A stretch of 64,000 nucleotides of DNA, taken from contig SGPL01000071.1 in the NCBI GenBank assembly GCA_004802705.1, positions 8,329-72,328 on the forward strand, written 5' to 3'. A program made the translations under genes and the position numbers. Every line of letters begins with the position of its first letter. The stretch's first letter is position 1. Of the stretch, positions 1-11,649 are shown piece by piece. The stretch is from Bondarzewia mesenterica. Lineage: Eukaryota; Basidiomycota; Agaricomycetes; Russulales; Bondarzewiaceae. The notes below the pieces were generated by a model. That model was not told the origin of the DNA. It made no database searches and saw nothing but the letters and a program-made list of their open reading frames with translations.

Positions 1-490
1 CNTNNCANCAACGCCAGTGACAGNGGCCCCAGGAAACATCNGTAGCTGGCGCGTGGCAGCGAGGCCATGCGTGGTTACAGTGATGAGGCCCGTTTGGCCG
101 CCGGTACATCATGGCCGACCATGGAAACAGATCAGTGGCGAGAGTTGGAGGGGGACCGGGAGGAGGCAGGCTGAAGCCTAGGGGCCTTTTTTCTGGCCCT
201 TCACAAATCAGTAAATAGATAGATAGTAGTAGTCAGACGATGGAAGCCACTTACGAATGAACAAAAGAGCGCGCTTGGTCTCTCCAGCGCAAGCTGAGCT
301 ATCCGCGGTAACCTGAGCAGCTGAACGTCGCGTGGAGATCGAATGCCCAACGTTAACGAACGTTGGGCCTGAACGCGACCATGTCATCAATCGATTGGCA
401 CCACGTTGATGGTGATCGACGAAGGCCGGCTCAGCAAGTTGTGAGGCGAAGGTGGCCTGCACAGAACGCGAGCAGCGGTGGATGTGGGCG
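1..490. other. window edge, no gene identified
   Basis: The first 41 bases contain several n. The rest has open frames on both strands, but they are low in recognisable content (Ser/Arg/His-rich) and match no family I know. I see nothing functional here. Confidence 0.4.
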
Positions 491-560
491 CGATGGCATG
501 CACGAGGAGCACGCGATGGCAGTGCACGAGGAGCACGCGATGGCATGCACGAGGAGCACG
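491..560. repeat. three-copy tandem repeat, unit 23-24 bp
   Basis: The unit beginning CGATGGCATGCACGAGGAGC occurs three times in direct succession (unit lengths 23, 24, 23 bp); the middle copy carries one extra base (CAGTGC instead of CATGC). A fourth unit begins and stops after about 7 bases. Because the unit is not a constant multiple of three and no gene is recognised across it, a minisatellite is the simplest reading. Confidence 0.8.
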
Positions 561-737
561 CGATGGCCATCATCATTGTCCAATGGTGGAGGAGGGAGGG
601 AGATCGCTGTGGCGAGCGGCAGACTGACACGACGAAGCTGGAAGGGGACGAGTCAGTGACATGCTGATGGAAGTGGGGGAAGGCCAAACACAGAGGCAGG
701 GATGCAAGGAGGGTGATCACCAGCTAATAATAGCAAG

Positions 738-852
738 GTGTCCCATGAGCCTCGAGAACTTAGCAATGCATGGGACACGCAACGGCAGCGCGCCCCAGCC
801 AGAGTTTGCGTGTCCCATGCAGCGCTAAGGTGCGATTTTTTCCATGGGACAC
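738..852. repeat. cluster of four alternating inverted half-sites
   Basis: The 10-mer GTGTCCCATG occurs at 738-747 and 810-819. Its exact reverse complement CATGGGACAC occurs at 769-778 and 843-852. The last three sites extend to GCG/CGC on the outer side, giving a 12-base half-site. The alternating orientation lets the segment fold into one or two hairpins. It may be a small fold-back element or a cluster of binding sites; nothing in the sequence decides between these. Confidence 0.75.
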
Positions 853-936
853 GCAGGGAATTCGGACCGACACGGCACTCACGGCAGGGAACGCTAAATG
901 TGACATGCGTGTCCACTTGAACGGACCTGTCAACGC

Positions 937-1643
937 TTGACGGCGTCGACGCTCGCCTGGTGCGGTTCAACCACCGACTTGGCCGAATCGGGAGAGCACG
1001 GGGCGGCTCGCAGCGAAGAGCGCGCACCAAAGCAGGAGGATGGCGAAGAGGACGAAGATGATTTAGAGGCTCAAGAAGCGTCTCTTGAGCGATTAAAGGT
1101 GACGTCTATGTGTTGGCTTTTCTACGGAGATCCTAACAACTCATGTTCGCATGACTCGTGAAGAATACCAACACTACTCTGACTGCCGTCAAGCTTCGTT
1201 CTCATACCGGAAAGGTACCGTCTCCTTACTATTATTAGTCCTCGACATGCCGATGGCTCATATGTCTTGCAGCAAAGCGATTTTGAGAGTTTCTCAACCT
1301 CCCCTCACACCTTGATCTCAAAGCAAACGACGATACAGTTGATATCGTCAGTTTCCTCGCGTTTGAGATGGTCTGCTCGCTCACAGTGGCTTCCCTTGAG
1401 GTGAAAAAGTCACTTGAGGAATCTTACTTGTGTGAAGATCACACGACCTCACCCATGCTTGGCAAATGCAAGGTGGGAATCGGGTTGGACTCGAGCAACA
1501 AGCGACACCGTGAAGAATCTCCCGACGATGACTCCAATATCCCGCTCCCTGTCTGCTCACTTTTCATAGAGCCGCCCGACACTGCACACCGACCAGAACA
1601 CATCCAGGATGCTTTTGGTAGGATGCAGGGTGACTGGTCATAG
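937..1643 (+). other. possible coding remnant, family not recognised
   Basis: Two open stretches look mildly coding. One at 937-1097 encodes an acidic, Glu/Asp-rich helical segment followed by a GT donor-like site; the other is at 1368-1643. I could not join them into a convincing spliced gene and recognise no domain. This could be a degraded gene or chance. Confidence 0.2.
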
Positions 1644-1649
1644 CGCCGT

Positions 1650-2590
1650 ACGGCCGGCATGCGGAATTGGAGAGGTGGTTTGATTTGGACCAGCGTTAGT
1701 CTCATTTGATTTCTCTTTTCTGCTCCTATCCTGCTTTGATTCGCTTTTCGCATGCTTTCTATTTATATTGTATTGTTGTATATTATATCATATCCATCAA
1801 CTTCATTGATGCTGACACGCTGCCCCAACATCTAAAGACTACATCGACGCTGACACGGCGCGGAAACCGCGTCACGCACTGCGACGCAGCTATAGAGCTC
1901 GCATTTTGATCTCGACTACCGTACCTCATTACACATTACTTACAATGCTAGCAACGAACCCCTGCTTACAATAAAATGTACACATCTGATTGGTGTAGTG
2001 CTCGACACCACCTGCGTGTCATCTGATGAACTCCACGCAAGCAGTCTGCACCGACACAGTCAGAGCTTCCCCAAGTAGGTAAATTTACATCGTCAGATTA
2101 CCGGAACACTACACTCACAACTAGAATGCTCGACGCAGAAATCCAGGATGATCGACTCATCCGGTAGTCAAGGATGCCCTGCAGCAGCCTCTTTCATCGC
2201 GGCAATAGTATATCATATCAGGATCTTCAGTCCTAACTTTGACGGAAAAAATTCACAAAAAATCAATAAATAACAGTATCTTACTAACGAGAGCATAGAA
2301 CTCTTAGAGCAACACTCACGATAACATGGTCATAGGCAGATTTTTGCAGTATATTCACAACAAGCTTGACAGTGTTTTTGTTTTACAGAGTAAGATTAAA
2401 TTGATGATGTGTAAGTATGAAACATGCGTGCAGTCCAATGGCAAAGGCAATGAACAGGTGACGGATGTTAGGGCCGAGAATAAAATATGAAATAATGACT
2501 GTAGCAGGCATTACGGAAAACCATAGCCAAGCAAAGAAAAAATTGCAAAAGAAAGAACAAAGGCGCAATAGCAAATACTCCACACAGACA
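1650..2590. other. intergenic, AT-richer, no gene seen
   Basis: No convincing coding exon, RNA gene or repeat was seen on either strand. Composition is AT-richer than the genes on either side, for example the poly-A and poly-T interrupted stretch around 2230-2400. Confidence 0.5.
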
Positions 2591-5500
2591 TCACATGATA
2601 CCGCCATGGCTGCCGACTGCTGTCATACACTCGAGCAAGAGCCAATTCTCGATCGCAGCTCGCAACGACGGTGGACGCCCATTCACGCCCGTGCCATCAT
2701 ACTCAAGGGCAGCCAGGCGAGCTATGTAGCTTGCAGGAATGCTTGCTTCAGGCAGGCATGTCCTGATACTGATCTTCCCCTCGGCGACCATGGCAGCACG
2801 GGACATTCCGTCCGGACAGTGATAGGCTGGGTCATTGTCACCCGTCATCTTTATCTGAAGATCGATATCAGAACCAGGGACNGCACAGGCAGTGCAGTGA
2901 TGGTCAAAAAAAGAGCGTACTGTGATCTTTNGGCTGGTATCAACNGACTCTGATCCCGTTGCGGCAAGGTAAAATACCCTCGAGNGAAACTCAGGCGCAT
3001 CCACCTTCGATAGGTCGATNCGAGAGCTGATGAGATTCTCGGACTTGACGCGCTCGAATTCAGCGGGCCATGGCATACCGGATCCCTGGAGGAAATCNGT
3101 GAGGACTCGCTCAAGGTCCAGATTCTCNCCGTCAATTGAAACAGTGCGCTGGGAAGGCGGAACAGAGCCGTACATCCGGATGTCAACGGCGGTCCGGATC
3201 GAGTCNTATGAGGTGATGTGCGATACCCAGAGAAAACTCAGCAAGGCTTCAGAACCACCTTCAAAGGACTTCACGGCCTTATGAACAGACAGATTAGAGC
3301 AGCCTGTTGAAAANGAAAAACTGAGTACCTTGGGGAACGTAAACCCGTTACGACANGGTAGATTGAAGCCACGNAGGAAGTTCTGCAGGTCAGTGTGTGT
3401 GGGAGCCTCTGGACCCAAGATTTGCCGATATACTATAAAGGCCGCCACAGCTCGGTGCGTCTTTTCATCTCGTCGATTGAGGACTGCGGTCTGATATATG
3501 AGAATGAGAATCATCAGTCCCTGAAAGCTAGGGTGAGGTCATGAAGATGGAGACCTANGTCTAATTGACCTTCACTGAGCATCGAGATGTGAGGGGCAAG
3601 TTCGGCAGGTATCGCCGCTGAAGGACCCAAGTCGAGCCACGTCCTCACTACATGGTAGAAGTCCGGATGCCATTCGCTGANGAGGGCGGAAGTGATAGAG
3701 GCGAAGTCGCAACCATGGATGCAATAATGTAGGAAGACTGGGTCGAGGGGAATAGGGGCCATGCCATTCAGAATCAAAAGAGCAGTGAGGGCACCTAATA
3801 TCGCCAGGTCTGTCTTCCGAGANGTAGGCAGGACATGAGCCAGAGGATGCGCCNCAATGTAATACTTGCCATCNAAGCNGGGCGTGAACCACCCTGCAGC
3901 NTTCGATGAGTAGTCTTTGAACGCCGCGGAAAGGGTTTCGNGTTCGATCCCTTCTCCGGTGGAGNTCAGCATGTCAGTCCCGCCAGCCACACTGGTCGTA
4001 AACATCGTCAGCTGATTCATGGCAAGGAATACAACATGTACGTACACCTGGAAATGGCGGGTGGGTGAAAGGANGTCAGTGAAGTCTCCTAGCTGCACGG
4101 CNAGTCGAATGATTCTTTTGAAGTCCAACACAAGGCCATCTACATCGGCGCNGCAGANGACGAGATCTTGCTCTGTTTGGCCGTACNTCGCTGCGTCGTA
4201 GGCAACATTAGCCAGATGAGCTGCGATACTGCAATCATCGATGANGATCGAGCTGTCCATGATGGGCGACCAGGGTGACTGCCATATTATTGTTGGAAGG
4301 AACAGTGAAGCAGCGGATGGAATTGAGCCCGTCCTTTGAAGAGGCCCCCGGGGCCGGTGCCCCTGGTTTTCATCAGTCCAAGGGCCAATAATGGGAGTGC
4401 GAACCGAGAACTTACATCTTCAGCGGTCGACGAGGTAAGCACATCCACCATGGCCTCCACTTCAAACTCAGATCCTCTGCNAGCGCTGACAACTCCAAGT
4501 TGACACCCAAGGCACTCCTCATCCTCCAGATCCATATCCTCCCCGACCCCAGCATCAAATGCCTTATATAGATTGGTGGCGAGACATGTGTGGGCAACAG
4601 GAGGGGAGTCGTCCNGTTGATCAGGAAGCATGGCACACAAAGGCGGCCTCGNGATTGCTGNNATGAAAAGGGCATTTTTAGGATGTCATGGAANATCTTC
4701 GAGAATGAGCCNTCAATAACATACCTAAGCGAANGACCATCCATTTATCCTCTTCGATGCAAAGATCNGGATGGGCAAAGNNAAACCGATCTCGNGCAAG
4801 GTCNTCGATCGTCATTTCNGCNTTGACAGCCATAAGCGACAGCAAAACCTCATTGTCGCTTGTTCGGGCCNTCCCACGGTTCCTCAAACCCAGAAGCTTG
4901 AGAGGAAGATTCTCGTGAACGTGCAATGAGGTTCGAGGGTGTTCGGCTAGCCGATACTGATGCGATGAGGTCCGCAGTCTCCCTGCAATCGTCTGGATGA
5001 GTTGTGATACCTTGGTTGTAAGCGGGACCTGCATCTCATAGAGGAGGCCCAGGGCTTCAAGGGCGTCATTGAAGGATGACCTTTGATCATGATACACNCA
5101 TAGAGGATCNGATGCATTTGGTCCNTTCTGGATATGGTTAGAACATTTATAACGGAAACAGAAGTGGAGGANGATAACTTANANGCCGCAGGTAAACCNT
5201 AATATGAAGGCCGATATGAAGCTCGCCAGTTGACGTCTCACCAACACAGTCCTCGATCATTTTCTTCTTGTGTGGGCTGAACAATGGAGGGCCACCGCGC
5301 ATGGTAGACCTTCNCCTTCCATGGCCACGACCTCGCGTAGGAAGTATAGGAGGNGACGGTAGGTGACGAGAAGCAGAAGCCATCNGACCCCGGTTGGCGA
5401 TGGCTGAGAAGTTAGGTTCCAGATTGGCCATTCCTTGCATAGGCAAGTCTTGACTCGTGGAGGCAACGGGCCTTGATGATGGGTTGCGATACGGACCTNG

Positions 5501-5743
5501 CAAAGATAATCCNNGAAGCCTGGTCATCTGGTACTGGGTGATGCGTTNGCCTGGCCCTNGAGTGAGCTGCTGAGAGCTAGGCAGTGATGACCCACTGGGA
5601 GCGCTGACAGCGGGTGTCANGAGTGATGACAATGATGCTACTGGCAGTGTTGCTGTTGGTGCCNGGGCCATGGCAGTTAAGATAGCCTNAAGCTGGGTGA
5701 ATTGTGATGGGGTGAGGNGCGACAGGTCNGAAGGGTCATCCAT
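2591..5743 (-). CDS. agaricomycete-expanded HECT-like protein
   Basis: Minus-strand multi-exon gene. Coding blocks lie at about 5743-5200, 5097-4680, 4640-4290, 4260-3514 and 3514-2591. The N-terminus (around MDDP, then LTPSQFTQL) is followed by a Ser/Pro/Thr-rich disordered tract. A middle block contains CIHGCDF. The C-terminal block has IDLSKVDAPEF, then AATGSE, then an RTCLPEAS motif and a closing EAAxxxWLLL-like helix (here AAIENWLLLECM). This order fits a protein family I know to be multiplied in agaricomycete genomes and often labelled HECT-like. The RTCLP element resembles the HECT catalytic-Cys neighbourhood, but ligase activity is not shown. Some 50 scattered n obscure residues, so intron ends are approximate. 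Confidence 0.6.
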
Positions 5744-6899
5744 CTGAGCAAATGCACAAGGTGTATGCGTGTCATGTCTTCCCTCTGATCATGAAATCAC
5801 AGGCGGAAATCTTACCATTAAAAAGNGAATGCCTTCGGCCTGCGTTGATGACCAGGGCTATCAAAGATGCGCCCGAGAAAGAAGAACAGAAGAGGAGGTA
5901 GGAGACTTGGAAGAGTCAGAGAACGAGAGGACTGCGATAGGGCCGCACATCGCAAAGAGAAATGGAAGCGACATGGTGTTTTAAAGAGAAAGAATCACGC
6001 TCGTCCGGACTTTGAGGAAGATGCCAGCGCTCCGGCTACGACCAACCATTTGCAAAGACCTCGGATAATAGGCCNATGTCTTGACAAATATTCGAAAGAA
6101 GCAACAAAGTACGAAACTCCAGCTATTGACCGATCATTTTCGAAGGCCTCGGTAAATAGGCCGATGTCTCATGAACCTTCAATAATAGAAACAACAGCAG
6201 GAGAAGATGACTCGGTGGGTTGCCAATGGCATGAGACACACCNAAACCCAATGCCATGTCAGATAAGGNGGCGGGCTTGCCACCATTTTTGGGACTAAGC
6301 CACCATGTTGGCACCGCCCAAGGCAGATAACGGATAACGGAGTGTATTAGCTACGCTGACTAAGCAGCTCAGAGTAGCCACTCGTCAACCTTCNTGCCTC
6401 AGGATCCTCCTGATCCTCCTGACGTCTGCTGCTTTCCATAAGGGGGTCTTAACGCTAGGCGCGTCTGGGAACGGCACTGCACGCATCAGCTCTGAGCCCT
6501 GTTTCGAGAAAGAGAGACGTGCTGGTCTTTTGCATGTTGCTCAGGCCATCTGGGTGCGGATCTGTGAATTCCTCGGGTCTCCAAGAGTAGGCTGTACGAA
6601 CAAATCAAGAATCTGTTTTAATATATTGTCCAAATTCTGAGCTCAAGCTGTGAGGGAGAGTTCATTTTTTTGCTCTGAGATTGCGACGGAGAGTGCTCGT
6701 CGACATCGGCCATGATGATGAGTCTGTTGCAATCAGCTATCGATTTAAAGGACTCACTACTAGAGTTTTCTTTATTGAATATTTATGACACTAAGTCGGT
6801 CAAATATGCCGATAACGGTTTGCATTTCCAAGTCCGACTGACAAGGTCACCCTCAGACTACGGTCTATACGCCCGTTGCCTGTTGCCCTTAGCCGCGTC
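5744..6899. other. upstream of HECT-like gene; no assignable gene
   Basis: A plus-strand open stretch at about 5870-6298 is Arg/Lys/Glu-rich and recognised by no family. Two diverged copies of a segment reading roughly CCTCGGTAAATAGGCCGATG lie near 6058 and 6147. No other structure was seen; the region shares the scattered n of the neighbouring gene. Confidence 0.35.
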
Positions 6900-7649
6900 A
6901 TGTCTGAAATCGCCGTCACTTCGCCAGATCGTCCGTGCAATTCACTCATACCAAACGTAAGACCCTTACCCTCGATGGCTTCCCGACTCTCTAAGGATGC
7001 CGATGATGACGATGACGTGCCCATCGACTCCGCCACCCTGAGACAAATGTTCCCTGGATTCGCAAAATACAGTCCTGACTCAGAAATTCGATTAGTAGGT
7101 GATATTAAGCAAAGAATGGGGGCCATCATTGACTGATTTATTACTTTAGAAAATGAGAAACATCAGATTGCCTCCGGAGTGTGGATACCAAGGGAAGAAC
7201 ATGGTAAGTTGGGAACCGGGTCCGTGCGTTTGTCGTTGCCTTGCATACTAATTGTCGATACGGAATGTTAGCTCGCTAGAAAGCGTGCTCTGGCGAAAGA
7301 CTGCGCACGCCGACAACTGACGCTTGTTCAAGCCGCGCGAGCCGCGGGAAGTTCTGCCATTGAAACTATTCGCCGTCGTCTCCGTGAGCACGAGCTAGCG
7401 ATTGACATGCTGAAAGTTCAGAAACAGCAGGAGGAGCTCCGAATGAGAGAGGCGGAGCGGTACATTGGCAGTGTTCAGCGTGGGATGGAGTGGCAAGGGG
7501 TCGACGCGCCAATTTATAGCTTTGAACGCCAGGCCGGCGATGATGGTTCCATGCTGTTTGAGTCGGAAACGAATGCTGGTAGTGGGCGGTCGACTGCTGA
7601 TGATGCCGAGGAACTCTTCACTAACGCCCTCGAAGGAAAGGGGGTGTGA
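6900..7649 (+). CDS. small charged coiled-coil protein, family unknown
   Basis: Three exons, 6900-7094, 7150-7203 and 7272-7649, with GT..AG introns, sum to 627 nt and keep one frame, giving 208 aa. The start is the ATG giving MSEIAVTSPD. The N-terminal part carries an Asp run (KDADDDDDVPID). The C-terminal half opens with a basic helix (LARKRALAKDCARRQL) and continues as a long Arg/Glu/Gln helix (LKVQKQQEELRMREAERY) expected to form a coiled coil. The layout is faintly like a basic-leucine-zipper but the heptad leucines are not clear. No domain is recognised. The open frame continues upstream, so a longer 5' end is possible. Confidence 0.5.
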
Positions 7650-8597
7650 CTTTGGAGATGTGAAGTGAATATGTACACTGATTGTGCGCACCATTTTTTA
7701 TATTCGATCCTACTCCCGTTGCTGCATATGCGCTACTTGGACTTTTCAAGGCCACATTTGTGCTCACTGCCGCTCATGCTCACGTATATCCATGTTTCAT
7801 ATTGTATCATTTAAACATGATCCTTTGCAATCTGCTCTGAAACGGCCTCAAGCAAGGTCTCTTTCCCTGGTCGGAATTGTGGCTGAGCGTATATCAGTAA
7901 ATACAGGTTATACCGGGTTGCAACTTTCCCGCTTTTTTGCATGCATCGAGCGTCTTGTCAATGAACAATGCACCAGCTGTCTTGCTGATGGCTGGCGTCA
8001 TTGTGCAGAGCATTTTGTCAATGGACGGCGCACCAGCTGTCTTGCCGATAGCCAGGCATCACTGCATCGAGCACCTTATCGACGGACGTAATTCTCACAA
8101 GTGATGTTTGAGAGGCCATGGTGCGATAGCCGGTCGTCACTGCATCGAGCACCTTGTCGACGGACGTATTTCTCATGCGATGTTTGAGAAGCTATGGTAC
8201 GTGGTCTTTGGCATGACTCCAGTGTGTCTCAGCGACTCACGGCATGTTTTCGCGGAGCTTTATGAGTCTACTATGATGCTTCTCTTAAGAATGACTTCTA
8301 AAGTTCAGTCAGTCGAATTCTTCGTACACTCATGCATCCAGTCGCGCATTTATATCTTAATCAATCGTCTGCAAGCTTTTTACCCCACTCTGCACCCTCG
8401 ATCATTCTGCACTCTTACTATGGATCTCAGGTACAACGGGCCACAGCGGGGTCGCCCGCTCCTTAGGGGCTCTTTGCACAGAAGGGCAGGATATTTAAGT
8501 ATTGTACGTCTTCTACATTTAATCGAGTCTCATTTCCTCTTTTAATTTCACCCATTCCTAATGGCCCCTTGAATGGGACACAATCCTGTCATGTAGA
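7650..8597. other. intergenic segment with diverged repeats
   Basis: Apart from the repeat array at 7944-8195 this segment has only short open frames without recognisable content. Confidence 0.4.
7944..8195. repeat. diverged tandem repeat, about four units of 60-75 bp
   Basis: Successive units share the words GAGC(A/G)(C/T)(C/T)TTGTC, GACGGACG and a TCNCTGCATCGAGCACCTT core: GAGCGTCTTGTCAATGAAC near 7949, GAGCATTTTGTCAATGGACG near 8009, GAGCACCTTATCGACGGACG near 8069 and GAGCACCTTGTCGACGGACG near 8147. The last two units also share ATGTTTGAGA(G/A)G downstream. Copies differ by substitutions and small indels, so the array is old. Confidence 0.65.
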
Positions 8598-10508
8598 ATC
8601 CCACCACCTTTGCTGATGACGTACGTGATGGACCGGGAGCCACAATCACGTCTTATCCACCGCCGATGCCTTATCAGATCACAACCGGTTACAACGGTAC
8701 GTGTGTCGATTTTGGCCAAGGCTAGAAACACCACTGATCCATTCTTCTGGCTATGTTAAAGAGGCAGTATATGCGCCGCCACCATTCCCCCCACCACAAT
8801 TCTTGATACCACCTTTCCACACGGCTCAAATCCCATCTGTCCCTCTCGTTGACCCGCCGAGCAACTTCAACGAATATCGTGGACTGTCATATATTGATAC
8901 TCATCCTGGCATCCCATCCCACGGCCCACATCATCCTCAGCTGCCCAATGTTGTGCCCTACATGCCCGCAGCGCAGGTAGAATTCCCTTTTTTTTCTCGT
9001 ATTTGACGGTCCCTTAAATGAGAACTCTAGCCCGAATTTTTTTTCGGGAACTCTTCAAGGAACCAGATTCCATGACGGGCAACACTCGATGATCAGTTCG
9101 CGGTCCTTATCCCTTGATGCAATTGATCGCTTTCAACCACCAAGTTTTGGATTCTCATCTTCTGGCTCAACTTCATCACGGTCGATGTCAGGCCAGATGT
9201 CACGAAGATCGTCTTCCTCTGGATCGCGTCAACCTGCACCCTACTTTGTCGGGAGGAGGAAGAAGCGAGCCCCAAGCAAGCCGAAGCCGTCACGAGATGA
9301 GTTGGAACGCGCTGCGCACGATACGAATGATGATATAACAGTGTTGGCTGAAGTTTTGGCCATGTTGAAGATTCGCGCGAAACAGATTATTAACGTCCAT
9401 CTTGTGATGTTAGAAGTTTGGCCGCAGGATTCCAAAAAGTGTTGCGGAGGTCGCGTGGCACCAAGCAAACAAAGAGTTTAAATTGAGTACGTCATGGTGT
9501 AGTTGATTTTTGCTTCATACTCAATCCCAGCCACTGAACAGACATTACTCTTCCCGACACAATGCTTAAATTAGTAAGTAATGCACTATCTCATATATAA
9601 TTTTAATTTATACTCAATCGATCCAATACAGTTGGTCAGTTCTATGGGCCATTACCGAAGTTCTATAAAAGAGAGAACGATAAAGGAAGCGCTTCTCCTC
9701 TACGGAATCATCTTGGATCGTGCAACCTCAGAGCAGATCGTGTATAACGTCAAACTCGCAAAAGAACTCGTTCATGATGCCGATCAATTGACCTGGACTC
9801 GTGACGCTACTGACACTAGTGATGTAAGGCGCAATATTATTTTTGATGATGGTCACTGATCATAACAACTGCAACTCCAGTTGGGGTGGTTCAACCATCC
9901 TGCACTGAGATGCATGATAGAGTATTTCTTCGAGGGCGACGATGCTATTGGGAACATGCGACCGGATCTCTGCAACGGCTCAATTCCTCCGGCGATGGTG
10001 GGGTTCGCCAGCATAGCGGCAAGTTCAGCTTATGCTGTTTGACTGTGATGCTGATCTTTATTTTCAGCTGCATAGTGCGCTATGCGAGATAATAACAAAC
10101 GATGCAGATCCATTGAGTTTTACGACCTATGGTCAGCTCCTCAATCAGATCCAGGATTTGGTGATTTCTCCCCCCCCGGTTGTTCTGCAGGGGCAAGACA
10201 CCGAGGTGTTGCAAGACAATCCTTGCGTTCAGTTGTTGAAAGATATGTACAGTGATCTGCAGTAAGTCATCTTGCCCGAGTCTCCACAAATTCATTAAAT
10301 ATATTTTACTTGTTGCAGCCGTCCTCAGCCTTCACCAATGGCTGCGGCGACGTCCAATGAGTCCATCCCTTCCACGTCCAATTTCGACTCGTTGTTCAGC
10401 GAGCCCATCCCTTCGACGTCCAATTTGGGCTCGTCGTTTAGTGAGCCCATCGCTTCGATGTTCAATTTTGACCCGTTGACTTCCGCTCCGCTGCCATACT
10501 GTGAATAG
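8598..10508 (+). CDS. DUF6532-like protein
   Basis: Multi-exon gene. A Pro/Tyr-rich disordered N-terminus (AVYAPPPFPPPQF) is followed by a Ser/Arg-rich block (9089-9300, GRRKKRAPSKPKPSR), then AEVAWHQANKEFK, then a helical core (9640-9820, IKEALLLYGIILDRATSEQI) and a block with GWFNHPALRCMIEYFF at about 9891. GWF.HP.....I...F with an upstream helix pair is the pattern of the agaricomycete DUF6532 family, whose function is unknown. The C-terminus is a three-unit repeat ending PLPYCE and a TAG at 10506-10508. The frame changes at an A5 run (9434-9438); reading four A restores DSKSVAEVAWHQ. The first exon and some splice phases are unresolved. Confidence 0.5.
10349..10490 (+). repeat. 45-bp coding tandem repeat (three units)
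   Basis: Units encode SNESIPSTSNFDSLF, SEPIPSTSNLGSSF and SEPIASMFNFDPLT, about 15 residues each in one frame, at the C-terminus of the DUF6532-like protein. The unit length is a multiple of three, so copy-number change would keep the frame. Confidence 0.7.
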
Positions 10509-10869
10509 TGGGGGACACCAAGTTTTTGTTCTGATGCAGTCAGAGGGAGCATAGCTTGGGTACAGCGGCAGAATTTACGCGGATTTATCATTTGTACAAT
10601 TTAGGTTTTTCATGTTCAATGTCTCTATCAACGATTGCGTTCACTCAAATCTTGAATGTATACTATACCACAACGCTGCTCTGTCGAATTTCAGGTGCCG
10701 TTGCCCGAAATAAAGTCATTCAATGCATTCAATTCAACCCAACACTCTGTGACCTTTCGGTCAGAGGGTGTTTTTTTTACGATGTGCCTGTAATCGCAGT
10801 GCTATACCTTTAATGCCGCCGAACCTCTGGTCGAAACCTCGTATGGAACGCCAATCGTAGTGCTTTTAA
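10509..10869. other. intergenic, nothing recognised
   Basis: A GC-box-like palindrome (ACACTCTGTGACC...GGTCAGAGGGTGT) at about 10741-10771 is flanked by a T8 run and may be a 3'-end hairpin of the preceding gene. No gene is seen. Confidence 0.35.
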
Positions 10870-11608
10870 GTGATAGAGCCAAACCGCTGGTCAACACAGA
10901 TCAAGCCTCATATACTTCCAGCACGGGATCAATTTTATCCAGTCATATCAGTTTCTCCACCCACTTCCCGATGCACTGGGCGAGCTAGTCCAGACGTACT
11001 CAAGGTGCGTCTTGCACGCATCGACGGCTTTCTTCATTACATCTATAATCCCTCCCCCAGGGCTTTATCGCCAATGAATATAAGACACTCTACCATATCG
11101 CTCTGCACACGCATCCCGACAAGAACCTCAGGAATGAAGAAGCCACTACTAAATTCCACAGTCTCAGCCAGGCCTACAGCATTCTTCCAAAGCACCCTGA
11201 CTGCTCTGGTCCACCACCTCGCCATACCCACTTCCATCTATTTGATGCCTGCGAAGACGATCTATACGAGGACGACGACTATGAAGAATGCTCCGACGAT
11301 GATCATTCTAATGAAGATGTGAACATGGCTTTTTACGTGTGAGTTACTTGCGAGTGGCACACTCTCAGGTGCCTTTGTTGAAGCTCGAATGAATTGAAGG
11401 TTCTTCTTCGAGGACTTATATAGGGGAAACTCTCGAGCTTGTGTGTTCGACAACTCTTTTTTGTTCAAGCGAATACTAACTTTATGTCGTGGAATCCTTC
11501 AGTTCTCCATCTCAACTGGAAAGGAAGTGGTCTGAGTATGACGCTAGTTATGTTCATTACATGCGTGAGCAGCAGGAAGCTGCCGAAGCCCGTAGTAGAC
11601 CCAGGTGA
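10870..11608 (+). CDS. J-domain (DnaJ-like) protein
   Basis: The J-domain is visible across one intron: FYPVISVSPPTS then SPDVLK, joined to GFIANEYKTLYHIALHTHPD, followed by KNLRNEEATTKFHSLSQAYS. The HPD tripeptide that stimulates Hsp70 ATPase is present (exon from about 11063) and the F..L.QAY.IL helix follows. Downstream is an acidic stretch (CEDDLYEDDDYEEC). A GT..AG intron at 11339-11502 leads to a last exon beginning SPSQLERKWSEYDASY, ending at a TGA at 11606-11608. No G/F region or zinc-finger domain is seen, so it is a short J-protein (class C type) and its client is unknown. The 5' end is not certain; the same frame is open upstream to about 10870. Confidence 0.65.
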
Positions 11609-11649
11609 GTTTCGAGCCATCAATTTTTGTGTAGCTGGTCTCCAAGTGT

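Noticed and set aside
208..720. A 170-residue minus-strand open frame with a hydrophobic start
   Set aside because: Starts and ends without splice or promoter context, is Ser/Arg/His-rich from reading a repeat in antisense, and overlaps the tandem repeat; no domain.
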